12,254 nt of DNA from Gammaproteobacteria bacterium. Lineage in GTDB: Bacteria > Pseudomonadota > Gammaproteobacteria > UBA9214. Positions within the stretch are counted from its first letter, which is position 1. Each line of letters begins with the position of its first letter. Under the pieces are notes generated by a model. That model searched no databases and was not told the DNA's origin. It worked only from the letters and a program-made list of their open reading frames with translations. The translations under genes and the position numbers were made by a program. Where the stretch lies: contig JAOUCV010000032.1 of the NCBI GenBank assembly GCA_029859555.1, positions 1-12,254 of the forward strand, given 5' to 3'. Positions 1 through 6,456 of the stretch are shown here, in pieces.

Positions 1-461
1 GGCCTGTTACAGCCGCGGGGTGGTACGCCTGTTCCATGTCGGTTGATGTGAGTGCCGTTACTTGTGTCGGGGATTGTGCTGACATGTATGGGTGTTGCTC
101 TGTTTTAAGTCAACTGCACTCTAGCGAACTACCGGGCTTGCGGATATTGTGGAATGTGCGTACCCCCGGGGCAGGATTTAAAGCGAAGACCGACTTGTAT
201 CAGCCTGGGTATGTGCGCTGAACTCAGTGAGTGACTTGTTGCGTGGCAGCCGTCCGCCATCAGCACCAGCCGGCCCGTTATCGGTGGTGACTGTCTCGAT
301 AATCGGTGCGCGAGCGCTTGAATTATTATACCGAGATTCGGCTATTTCACTGATTTTGATACTGTTCTGGTATTTTCAAATGCCCGCTTGATCTGGGTCA
401 ATGTGAGCTCGCAGGTCAAGGTGGAGACTGAGCGCGGGATTTATTTTTATATATAAGTACT
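1..461. other. Left-edge region with no supported gene
   Basis: No coding region here is convincing. A frame open from the left edge to a TGA at 219-221 (+) is short, cysteine-rich in a haphazard way (TCVGDCADMYGCC) and resembles no family I know. It could at most be the tail of a gene outside the window. An imperfect inverted repeat lies at 275-283 and 297-306 (CCGTTATCG with CGATAATCGG) without a following T-run, so I do not call it a terminator. The right part is AT-rich and holds the FNR/DNR-type box at 388-401 and -10-like sequences at 442-457, so it probably serves as the promoter of ppk2. Confidence 0.5.
388..401 (+). promoter_or_regulatory. FNR/DNR-type box upstream of ppk2-nnrS
   Basis: The sequence TTGAT-CTGG-GTCAA matches the FNR/ANR/DNR consensus TTGAT-N4-ATCAA at 9 of 10 half-site bases. 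Its half-sites are identical to those of the box at 10976-10989. The centre at 394.5 lies about 95 bases before the ppk2 ATG. No good -10 is present at class II distance. AT-rich -10 candidates (TATTTT at 442, TATATA at 448 or 450, TATAAG at 452) would place the box near -60 to -70, closer to class I activation. The site is read directly; its use by the DNR-like protein at 11029-11703 is inferred. Confidence 0.7.
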
Positions 462-488
462 GTGTTTCAGGAATACAGAGGGAGTTAT

Positions 489-1451
489 ATGAGTACTGAT
501 TTGAGTAATGTATCAGCCATTCAACCGCAGGATCATAAGAAGACCCGTCCAGCACGTAGCAAGAAACGCAATAAGGAAGAGCTGCGCAAGTTGATGAAGC
601 GTATGACTGATCCGCACAAGGTGCTGGACTCACCAAAAATCATTGGCAGCAGGGACTTGCTGAAGCTCAGTTATGAAATGGGTGACTATCCCTACCCGGA
701 AAAAATCAGCCTGGAAGAGTATGAGAGCGAAAAGCAACTGTTGCAGATCGAGTTGCTGAAAGTTCAGGCCTGGGTTAAAGGAAACGGCGAACGTATTCTG
801 GGATTGTTCGAAGGGCGCGATGCCGCCGGCAAGGGTGGTGCGATAAAGCGCTTTATGGAACATCTGAACCCGCGTGCTGCACACGTAGTTGCGCTGGAGA
901 AGCCGACGGAACGGGAGCAGGGTGAGTGGTACTTTCAGCGATATATACGTCATTTTCCAACGCGGGGTGAAATGGTTTTTTATGACCGCTCCTGGTACAA
1001 CCGCGCCGGTGTTGAGCGTGTGATGGGTTTTTGTACGCCGGACGAACACCTCGAATTTCTGCGCCAGGTGCCGCAGATCGAGCGTATGCTGGTGAACTCC
1101 GGTATGCACCTGTTCAAGTTCTGGTTTTCAGTCAGCCGCCAGGAGCAGCTGCGGCGCTTCCATGCGCGGCGCCATGATCCGTTAAAACACTGGAAACTGA
1201 GCCCGGTCGATATCGAGTCGCTGAATCGCTGGGAGGAGTACACCAGTGAGAAGAGCTCGATGTTTTTTTACACGGACACGGCAGATGCACCGTGGACACT
1301 GATCAAGTCCGATGACAAGAAGCGTGCCCGAATTAACTGTATGCGGCATTACCTGTATCAGCTGGATTATCCGAGCAAGGATCCGACTGTTGCATACGCA
1401 CCGGACCCGCTTATTGTTGGCATGGTCAAAAAAATGAACAAGAAGGAATAG
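489..1451 (+). CDS. ppk2: Polyphosphate kinase 2, class I
   Basis: This is a 320-residue soluble kinase of the PPK2 family, which transfers phosphate between inorganic polyphosphate and nucleoside diphosphates; class I members mostly act on NDPs. The Walker A motif GRDAAGK is at residues 109-115, followed by GGAIKRF. The Walker B/lid region around D166 reads FYDRSWYNRAG and continues to GVERVMGF, typical of single-domain PPK2. The first 45 residues are basic (KKTRPARSKKR) and look disordered. I chose the ATG at 489 because AGGGAG at 479-484 is well placed; an in-frame start at 462 has no such site. The stop is 3 bases before nnrS, whose ribosome binding site lies in the last ppk2 codons, so the two are co-transcribed and perhaps translationally coupled. 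An FNR/DNR-type box lies upstream. Family assignment is secure; nucleotide preference cannot be read from sequence. Confidence 0.95.
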   Translation: MSTDLSNVSAIQPQDHKKTRPARSKKRNKEELRKLMKRMTDPHKVLDSPKIIGSRDLLKLSYEMGDYPYPEKISLEEYESEKQLLQIELLKVQAWVKGNGERILGLFEGRDAAGKGGAIKRFMEHLNPRAAHVVALEKPTEREQGEWYFQRYIRHFPTRGEMVFYDRSWYNRAGVERVMGFCTPDEHLEFLRQVPQIERMLVNSGMHLFKFWFSVSRQEQLRRFHARRHDPLKHWKLSPVDIESLNRWEEYTSEKSSMFFYTDTADAPWTLIKSDDKKRARINCMRHYLYQLDYPSKDPTVAYAPDPLIVGMVKKMNKKE

Positions 1452-1454
1452 TTT

Positions 1455-2657
1455 ATGCAATCTGCCGGTAACCAGGGACTTGTCATTAAGGGCAATTCTG
1501 CTGTTCTGAATCTGGGTTTTCGTCCGTTCTTTGCGGGTGCTGCCATCTTCTCATTATTGTCTACCTTGCTATGGCTGGGTATCTATACGTCCGGCTGGCA
1601 CTGGCAGCCGGGCGGGCTGGCGGCCGTAAGCTGGCATGCCCATGAGATGATTTTTGGCTATGCCATGGCAGTGATTGCCGGCTTTCTCCTGACAGCAGTA
1701 AAGAACTGGACCGGCGTGCAGACCTTGCACGGTTACCCCCTGCTGGTGTTGTTTCTGCTCTGGTTTGCGGCGCGCTGCCTGCTGCTATTCGGAGGCGCCG
1801 GGATGCTGCTATGGGCAGCAGTTGCTGATCTGTTGTTCAATCTGATGTTGCTTGTGGCGCTTGCCTTTCCGATCTTCAAGGTGCGGCAGTTCAAACAGTT
1901 CGGCATGCTGTCAAAAGTGTTGCTGTTGATGCTTGCCAATTTACTGTTCTATATTGGCGTGCTGGCGCCTTACCCCTGGGGTCTGCAGGCCGGTTTGTAT
2001 TCAGGCGTGTACCTGGTGATGGCGCTGATCTTTGTGATGTCGCGCCGCGTCCTGCCGTTCTTTGTCGAACGCGGTCTTGGTGGTGGCGTCACTGTGACCA
2101 ACCGTGCCTGGCTGGATGGCGCCAGCCTGCTGCTGTTTGTAGCTTTCTGGCTGGCCGATATCCTGCAACCCGGCTCGTTGGTCGTTGCCGGCCTTGCCGC
2201 TGTGCTGTGTGTGTTACACGGGGTGCGGCTGGCAGGCTGGTATGCCCGCGGTATCTGGAAACAACCATTGCTATGGGTTCTGTTTCTTGCCTATTTTTCG
2301 CTGGTTGTCGGATTTGCACTGAAGGCGGCAGCAGCCCTGGTGGCCATTTCACCGTTGCTGGCCTTGCATGCCTTTACCTACGGCGGTGTCGGCCTGTTTA
2401 CGCTGGGCATGATGGCCCGTGTGACACTTGGACACACGGGCAGGAATGTTCTTGAGCCTCCGCCTGCCGTGGTGTGGATATTCGGACTGGTGGCCGCCGG
2501 CAGTATTGTCCGCGTTATCCTGCCGTTGCTCGATGCACAGCATTATGTCTTCTGGATAGGGCTGTCGCAGCTAATCTGGGTGTTGGCCTTCCTGTTGTTC
2601 ATGCGGGTGTTTGTGCCTATGTTGTTACGGCCGCGTATGGATGGTCAGCCCGGATAA
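1455..2657 (+). CDS. nnrS: NnrS family membrane protein (NO stress)
   Basis: This is a 400-residue polytopic inner-membrane protein of the NnrS family. Members are haem- and copper-containing proteins that relieve nitrosative stress in denitrifiers and Vibrio. The family hallmarks are clear: LGFRPFF at residues 20-26, then WHAHEMIFGYAMAV with H61 and H63, then GFLLTAVKNWTG. The rest is almost entirely hydrophobic, with about a dozen probable membrane helices, and near the end reads FTYGGVGLFTLGMMARVTLGHTGR, split here as FTYGGVGLF and TLGMMARVTLGHTGR, which is also conserved. Length is normal and the gene looks intact. The ribosome binding site GAAGGA at 1442-1447 is inside the end of ppk2. 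The last 13 bases overlap the end of the convergent rhomboid gene. The known link of NnrS to NO-responsive Crp/Fnr regulators fits the box at 388-401 and the DNR-like gene in this window. Confidence 0.95.
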   Translation: MQSAGNQGLVIKGNSAVLNLGFRPFFAGAAIFSLLSTLLWLGIYTSGWHWQPGGLAAVSWHAHEMIFGYAMAVIAGFLLTAVKNWTGVQTLHGYPLLVLFLLWFAARCLLLFGGAGMLLWAAVADLLFNLMLLVALAFPIFKVRQFKQFGMLSKVLLLMLANLLFYIGVLAPYPWGLQAGLYSGVYLVMALIFVMSRRVLPFFVERGLGGGVTVTNRAWLDGASLLLFVAFWLADILQPGSLVVAGLAAVLCVLHGVRLAGWYARGIWKQPLLWVLFLAYFSLVVGFALKAAAALVAISPLLALHAFTYGGVGLFTLGMMARVTLGHTGRNVLEPPPAVVWIFGLVAAGSIVRVILPLLDAQHYVFWIGLSQLIWVLAFLLFMRVFVPMLLRPRMDGQPG

Positions 2658-3271
2658 CCGGGCTCGTCATCGTTACCCGTATCCTCTTCTTCCCAGTCGT
2701 ATTGTTTTGCTGCTGGCTGCGGGTCACGGTCGCGAAACAGGAATGCGGCAAGCACACCGGTGAGCGCTCCGAAGAAATGACTCTCGTAGGAAATACCGGG
2801 TTCCTGCGGAAAGATGGTCCAGACCATGTTGCCGTATAGCAGGAACACAATCAGTGCCAGCGCTATCGACAGCCTGTCGCGACGCAGGATGCCGGTGGTG
2901 AAAATAAAAAACATCACGCCGTGTGTGAGGCCGCTGGCACCGAAGTGATAGCTGTTACGTGCAAGCAACCAGACGCCGATGCCGGAGCCGATGTACACAA
3001 GCGCCAGTGCCGGTTTTGCTGCACGCGGGTAGCCGTACAACAGTGCGGTGCCAAGGATCAGTAGCGCAAAGCTGTTGGAGACGAGGTGATACCAGCTGCC
3101 ATGTATCAGTGGTGCAAACAGAATGCCCGGCAGGCCGCTGGCTGCCTGCGGGTAGACGCCGAAGCGGTACAGTTGCAGGTCGAGACCGCGGTCCAGTAAC
3201 TCGATACCCCATAGCAAGGCAACAAAGGCGACCGTGATCAGCAGTGATTGTCGATAGCGGCTGTTCACCAC
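2645..3271 (-). CDS. Rhomboid family intramembrane serine protease
   Basis: This is a 208-residue membrane protein with about six hydrophobic helices, the size of a minimal bacterial rhomboid. The catalytic pair is visible: Ser113 in the GASG motif (FGASGLTHG) and His165 in the last core helix (SYESHFFGALTG). The conserved HxxxN of helix 2 is H62-N66 (HLVSN), matching the oxyanion-side residues of GlpG. The C-terminus after residue 180 is hydrophilic and acidic (WEEEDTGNDDE) and probably cytoplasmic. The start is GTG at 3271; an upstream ATG runs into a TAG, so GTG is the only reasonable choice although its ribosome binding site is poor. The gene converges on nnrS with a 13-bp overlap and no recognisable terminator between them. 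Substrate is unknown. The family is secure. Confidence 0.9.
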   Translation of the reverse strand: MVNSRYRQSLLITVAFVALLWGIELLDRGLDLQLYRFGVYPQAASGLPGILFAPLIHGSWYHLVSNSFALLILGTALLYGYPRAAKPALALVYIGSGIGVWLLARNSYHFGASGLTHGVMFFIFTTGILRRDRLSIALALIVFLLYGNMVWTIFPQEPGISYESHFFGALTGVLAAFLFRDRDPQPAAKQYDWEEEDTGNDDEPGYPG

Positions 3272-3392
3272 GCTATTGTTGCATAACTGTTTCTGATTGT
3301 TGGCGGAAAAGGTGCAATGCAGGCTTGTTTTGTCTATATTTGAATGGCAGCCGGTGTCGATTTTCCGGCCTTTATAACATCAGGAAGAAAAT

Positions 3393-3848
3393 GTGCAGAC
3401 CCTTGCAGGCAAGCAATACGTCAGTTCCCTGACCGCACTTTTGGTGCTGCTGCTGGCCGTAATCGTTACAGCCGCTTGTTCGAGTTCTCCGAAACGCCCG
3501 GTGCTTTATCCCAATACACACCTGAACCAGGTCGGCGGACATGTCGCTCAGCAGGATATTGATGCCTGTATGCAGCTGGCGCTCACCTCGGGAGTCAACC
3601 AGACAAAAGACGGCGAAGTTGGCCGCAAGGCTGCCAGCGGTGCAGCGATTGGCAGTGTCGGTGCCGGTGCCTGGACGCTGGTGCAGGGTGGCAGTGTTGG
3701 TGAACGCATGGCGGCCGGTGCGGCTGCGGGTGCAGCCACCGGCGCGGTTCGCGGCGGCATACAGTCAACCGAGCAGTCGCCGATTTTCAAAAACTTCGTT
3801 AACAGGTGCCTGTCCGAAAAAGGCTACAGTGTGATCGGCTGGCAGTAA
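3393..3848 (+). CDS. Glycine-zipper lipoprotein
   Basis: This is a 151-residue exported protein. A hydrophobic signal segment at residues 13-27 ends in VTAAC with Cys29, a tolerable lipobox, so it is probably lipid-anchored. Residues 76-125 are rich in Gly and Ala with GxxxG-type spacing (ASGAAIGSVGAG, MAAGAAAGAATGAVRGG), a glycine-zipper region able to pack in or on a membrane. Cysteines C59 and C138 in the mature part could form a disulfide. The start is GTG at 3393, because AGGAAG at 3382-3387 is well spaced; the overlapping ATG at 3391 is out of frame. It is divergent from the rhomboid gene, with a 121-base gap. A role in the outer-membrane envelope is likely from the architecture, but the specific function is unknown. 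Confidence 0.8.
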   Translation: MQTLAGKQYVSSLTALLVLLLAVIVTAACSSSPKRPVLYPNTHLNQVGGHVAQQDIDACMQLALTSGVNQTKDGEVGRKAASGAAIGSVGAGAWTLVQGGSVGERMAAGAAAGAATGAVRGGIQSTEQSPIFKNFVNRCLSEKGYSVIGWQ

Positions 3849-4090
3849 CTTTCCCGGCCTGGTATACGCCGGGCAGGTAAGCTGAAACGGCCAGCGGCGT
3901 TGCAGTAGTTCTATCCACACCGGATTCGTGCCTGCTTCGACACACTGTACGGCTGCGATACCGGTCGTGTCATCTTTCACCCGCTACAGGGCAAGGAATC
4001 CGTAATCCCGGGAAATATCGAAGCCGGCTTCCGCAATTTCGGGCTGCAGCAGCCCGGTTAAAATTCTGACGGCTGTCTGCGCCGGTACGT
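3849..4090. other. Intergenic region with protein-like remnant on the minus strand
   Basis: There is no intact gene between the lipoprotein and the globin. On the minus strand, just after the globin stop, a frame reads 34 protein-like residues (AVRILTGLLQPE ... FDISRDYGFLAL) ending in TAG at 3984-3986. It has no ATG, GTG or TTG start. Two codons further a GTG at 3980 opens the same frame again and runs to 3765, crossing the end of the lipoprotein gene in antisense. The arrangement resembles a decayed gene with an internal stop, but I recognise no family. A CCCGGC/GCCGGG hairpin at 3853-3873 lacks a T-run. Confidence 0.3.
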
Positions 4091-4468
4091 TTATGCCTCG
4101 ACTATGCCGTCCCGGGTGCTGTCGATGAAGCCCAGTACGTCATCCTGTTCCTGCTGCGGCACCTGAAAGTCAGCCAGTGTCGCCTTGAGATGCGCTGTAA
4201 ATATGTCCCAGTCAGTTTCGCTGATACCCATGCCTTCATGTGAAGTTGGCATATCCCTGCCGGTATACAGCATCGGCCCGCCGGCACTGTTGCACAGGTA
4301 ATCAATCAGTAACTGTTTCTCGCGCGCGATGCCGTCATTACCCCGGTTCGCCCAGAAGCGTCCCAGCTGGGTATCATTCTCCAGTCGGGGTAACAGTTCA
4401 AAAACAACAGCGGCAATGGCATCGTAACCACCGAGTCGTTCATACAGGGATTTGGCAGGGTCTGTCAT
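4091..4468 (-). CDS. Group 1 truncated haemoglobin
   Basis: This is a 125-residue haem protein of the trHbI (GlbN) family, cytosolic, with no signal or membrane segment. It opens with the family signature SLYERLGGYDAIAAVV at residues 7-22. H77 in MPTSHEGMGIS is the expected proximal (F8) haem ligand, and the AGGPMLYTGRDM segment precedes it as usual. The 2-on-2 fold length is normal. Family members bind O2 and NO and often work as NO dioxygenases or in redox or gas sensing. That fits a neighbourhood with NnrS and a DNR-type regulator, but the specific activity here is inferred. The ATG at 4468 has GGAGA about 6 bases upstream. A weak 7-of-10 FNR-like site (TTGGC-TCTG-GTCAA, 4502-4515) lies upstream without a -10 at the right distance. 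Confidence 0.92.
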   Translation of the reverse strand: MTDPAKSLYERLGGYDAIAAVVFELLPRLENDTQLGRFWANRGNDGIAREKQLLIDYLCNSAGGPMLYTGRDMPTSHEGMGISETDWDIFTAHLKATLADFQVPQQEQDDVLGFIDSTRDGIVEA

Positions 4469-4582
4469 GATGTTCTCCGCTCCATGTGCTTGAGGGGTGT
4501 ATTGGCTCTGGTCAACTGGCAGACTTTATCCCGCTGCGGCTGGTGTACTGCCCTGTGCGGAGTATGAGTGGTACCAAAGACC

Positions 4583-4617
4583 AATATACCATGTTGAGTT
4601 TGCGATTTAATATACCA
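4583..4617. repeat. Pair of AATATACCA direct repeats
   Basis: The nine-base sequence AATATACCA occurs at 4583-4591 and again at 4609-4617, with starts 26 bp apart. The repeats lie between the divergent globin gene and the 59-residue gene. On the minus strand each reads TGGTATATT and contains a -10-like hexamer. This could be a paired regulator site or chance similarity of promoter sequences. Confidence 0.3.
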
Positions 4618-4690
4618 GTCAATGGCAAGCATAATAACAAGCGACTTTATTTGTTTACAGTATGAGTATAGAAACCGGAGGCACAGAACG

Positions 4691-4870
4691 GTGGCAGAAA
4701 AAAGAATCAGGCAGCGACGTACCTATGTAGCGGCCAGTAAATTTCCCTTTACCGACAGCAGTGGTTGCGTGGTGCCCTTTGATCGTAGTCGCATTGCAGA
4801 CCGGCGTTTGAACGACCTGGCGCTGAAAGAACCGGGCATCAACCGTATTAAACAGAAACGTGTGAATTAA
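4691..4870 (+). CDS. Small basic protein of unknown function
   Basis: This encodes 59 residues, beginning MAEKRIRQRRTYVAAS when the initiating GTG is read as Met. I placed the start at GTG 4691 because GGAGG at 4677-4681 lies 9 bases before it. The in-frame ATG at 4622 would add 23 unlikely residues and has no ribosome binding site. The protein is strongly basic, with arginine/lysine clusters at both ends. It has one cysteine (SSGCVVPFDRSR), no signal peptide and no membrane helix. The middle, KFPFTDSSGCVVPFDRSR, has the even composition of real coding sequence. It could be a nucleic-acid- or ribosome-associated small protein, but I recognise no family. It is divergent from the globin gene. 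Confidence 0.6.
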   Translation: MAEKRIRQRRTYVAASKFPFTDSSGCVVPFDRSRIADRRLNDLALKEPGINRIKQKRVN

Positions 4871-4913
4871 TCGCAGGCCCTGTATGGAAAACCGGTCGCC
4901 CGCTGCTGCCGGG

Positions 4914-5123
4914 CTACTGTCTGCTTTGCGCTTCAGGAATTCTGTTACTCGTGTCCCCTAACCGCCAGGCTTGACCGCTGCTGTCTTTAAGATTCCCGGG
5001 ACGGCCATCATCGGTCCATGTAAAGCACCGGCCGTTCCCGTCAAGGCAGTAACCCAAAGCGCCGTCCTTGCCATAGATCACGCCGCCATTATCGCAGCCA
5101 TCAAATTCATTTTGAAAAGTCTG
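4914..5123 (-). pseudogene. Probable gene remnant, cysteine-containing domain
   Basis: On the minus strand a frame of 69 codons between TGA (5124-5126) and TAG (4914-4916) reads like true protein. It includes FDGCDNGGVIYGKDG, then LGYCLDGNGRCFTWTDDG, then LKDSSGQAWRLGD. Cysteines at fragment residues 10, 26 and 33 and many Gly/Asp/Trp residues suggest a secreted, disulfide-bonded domain. No signal peptide or good start is present; the only in-frame candidate is a GTG at 5081 without a ribosome binding site. It lies 34 bases downstream of the stop of the secreted collar-domain gene on the same strand. Most likely it is the surviving 3' end of a secreted-protein gene; a 55-residue GTG-start protein is the alternative. 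I know no family name for it. Confidence 0.4.
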
Positions 5124-5157
5124 TCAGGCGGCCAGGGTCCAGGGTCCATGACCGGTT

Positions 5158-5634
5158 TCACAATTTCATAATAAAGGCGATCTTGAAGTAGGGCGGCAGG
5201 TGTGAAACAGCATCCGCTGTTGCATGGGCCGGGCCTGATTTGAACGGCCGTAAATTAAAGCTCTGTTCCGGCAGCGTGTAGTGACGGCTGCGCACGCCGC
5301 TGCTGCGATACCCGGAGTAGCTGTAGGAGGGTCGCAGGGTCATGGCGGGTGGATCGATCTGGTGGCTGTGATTTCCGGCGCTGTGCCGGTGTGACGGTGA
5401 ACCGCCGCTGGTGCCCATGTATTCAGCGGCACCGACCCCCATTACAAAGCGATTACTGAGATCAGGCGTGCCGTTTTCGCCATCGCACAGTGCCCAGCCC
5501 GCGGGTATCCTGTCGAGTGCGCCGCTCCACATCACGATGACGCCGCCTGGCAGGCCGGTGGTTTCGTCCTGTGCTGCCACCGGCAGGGTGTATAGCAGGC
5601 AGGTGCTTAAAAAGATTGCAAAAAAGGATTTCAT
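5158..5634 (-). CDS. Secreted phage tail-collar-like domain protein
   Basis: This is a 158-residue protein with a clear signal peptide (KSFFAIFLSTCLLYTLPVAA), probably cut after A21. The mature part has the tail-collar/microcystin-dependent-protein pattern: GVIVMWSGALDRIPAGWALC, then DGENGTPDLSNRFVMGVG, then a histidine-rich stretch SHRHSAGNHSHQ at about residues 80-91, ending HLPPYFKIAFIMKL. In phages this domain tips tail fibres, and the His cluster of relatives binds metal for trimerisation. A Sec signal peptide is not expected of a phage fibre, and no phage genes surround it, so I infer an exported host protein using the fold, perhaps in adhesion or surface binding. The start at 5634 has only a weak ribosome binding site. 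A remnant of another secreted-type domain lies just downstream. Confidence 0.8.
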   Translation of the reverse strand: MKSFFAIFLSTCLLYTLPVAAQDETTGLPGGVIVMWSGALDRIPAGWALCDGENGTPDLSNRFVMGVGAAEYMGTSGGSPSHRHSAGNHSHQIDPPAMTLRPSYSYSGYRSSGVRSRHYTLPEQSFNLRPFKSGPAHATADAVSHLPPYFKIAFIMKL

Positions 5635-5790
5635 CAGTGTTACCCGTTGTTGGATTGTTGTTGCTGCCTTGCACAGTATAGATGAGCGCGCAGTGAAGGG
5701 TACGTCTGTATGACGGGCTGATATTGGTATGGATTGTGGCCGGGCTATGGCGGGCTGGGGGACGGGCTAGGCTGTGTTCGCGCTGGCATA

Positions 5791-5820
5791 TAAAAAAACC
5801 CCGGCACTGATGTGCCGGGG
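5791..5820 (-). terminator. Strong intrinsic terminator of the HMA-like gene
   Basis: A perfect 9-bp GC-rich stem (CCCCGGCAC with GTGCCGGGG, 5799-5807 and 5812-5820) closes a 4-base loop. On the minus strand it is followed by seven Ts. It lies 19 bases after the stop of the HMA-like gene and separates that gene from the collar-domain gene. Confidence 0.9.
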
Positions 5821-5839
5821 CAATTGAGCCGGTCAGGGA

Positions 5840-6106
5840 TTAAACCGGTCCGATTAGTTCGGCATGGATATTATTTGCAACCACCCCGGTGAGCACTTCC
5901 TGTGAATTCAGTACCTGTTTGTCGTAATTGATCAGCATCAGATGCCAGCGCAGTGGGCAAAATTCGGCTGACCTGATACCTTCGATGCCTTCCAGTATAT
6001 TTACCAGGTCGGCTCGTTTGGTTTCTTCGAGCATTTCATCGATATGCACAATAATTTCAACATTATGTGCCGGGTACTGCTGTAAGTTGTAAGCCACTTC
6101 TCCCAT
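5840..6106 (-). CDS. Small HMA-fold-like protein lacking CxxC
   Basis: This is an 88-residue cytosolic protein with the length and strand-helix pattern of a heavy-metal-associated (ferredoxin-like) domain: VEIIVHID, then an acidic helix EMLEETKRADLVNILEG, then SAEFCPLRWHLMLINYD, a helix SQEVLTGVVANN and a last strand AELIGPV. The metal-binding MxCxxC loop is absent; that position reads HIDEMLEETKR, and the only cysteine is C50. It may therefore not be a copper chaperone and could be a protein-interaction or regulatory domain. The ATG at 6106 has an excellent GGAGG 7 bases upstream, so the in-frame ATG at 6130 is rejected. It is a single-gene unit ending at a strong terminator, with a large dyad upstream. 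I recall similar sequences in sulfur-oxidising proteobacteria, but cannot verify this. Confidence 0.75.
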   Translation of the reverse strand: MGEVAYNLQQYPAHNVEIIVHIDEMLEETKRADLVNILEGIEGIRSAEFCPLRWHLMLINYDKQVLNSQEVLTGVVANNIHAELIGPV

Positions 6107-6456
6107 AATCTTTCCTCCGTGCCTGATCAACTTTCAACGCTGTCATCTAAATCGGTTGACCATTTAAATGACACTGCAGATTATATTGAACCGTGACAGG
6201 CAAAAAAATTGTGGAGAATACTTAATCAGTAATTGCTGTATTGCTGGCAAGGTGGTGCCGGCTGTCGTGTCAACATGTTGTCGGCGAACGCCTTGCATGG
6301 TTAGAAAATTACCATGTGGATCATTAGTTTATCGCGGATGTATCGGTATTCCCTTATAGCCAGCAGAGCGTGCCTGTGGAATAGTCGCCTGACACAAGCA
6401 GGGATAAAAATAATTACTATAATCAAACGCTAACAGGGTTCTATCAGCAGGTGTTC
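6107..6456. other. Divergent intergenic region with several palindromes
   Basis: These 350 bases separate the HMA-like gene (-) from the sensor kinase gene (+). I see no gene in them; a 63-codon frame at 6168-6359 has erratic composition and no ribosome binding site. The region is rich in dyads: the 33-bp element at 6141-6173, a perfect palindrome CAACATGTTG at 6271-6280, and CATGGT/ACCATG with a 9-base spacer at 6296-6316. A consensus -10, TATAAT, lies at 6418-6423 before the kinase gene, but no good -35 is at 17 bp; CTGACA at 6389-6394 is 23 bases away. The region probably carries two divergent promoters with operators. Confidence 0.5.
6141..6173. promoter_or_regulatory. 33-bp inverted repeat upstream of the HMA-like gene
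   Basis: Two 12-base arms, TGTCATCTAAAT (6141-6152) and ATTTAAATGACA (6162-6173), are reverse complements with a single mismatch, separated by 9 bases. The element starts 35 bases upstream of the HMA-like ATG, where an operator or activator site would lie. It does not fit FNR (TTGAT-N4-ATCAA) or CRP (TGTGA-N6-TCACA) consensus. The regulator is unknown. Confidence 0.5.

Noticed and set aside
36..221. Frame on the plus strand at the left edge
   Set aside because: Haphazard composition with scattered cysteines, no ribosome binding site, no family resemblance; the tail of a gene cut by the edge cannot be excluded.
3853..3873. CCCGGC/GCCGGG hairpin after the lipoprotein gene
   Set aside because: Short stem with no T-run on either strand; not a convincing intrinsic terminator.
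4502..4515. FNR-like site before the globin gene (TTGGC-TCTG-GTCAA)
   Set aside because: Only 7 of 10 half-site bases match and no -10 lies at class II distance.
4971..5171. Hydrophobic plus-strand frame
   Set aside because: It is antisense to the better-looking fragment at 4914-5123 and has no ribosome binding site.
6418..6429. ATCAA half-site next to the TATAAT of the kinase promoter
   Set aside because: The other half-site (ATTAC) does not match the FNR consensus.
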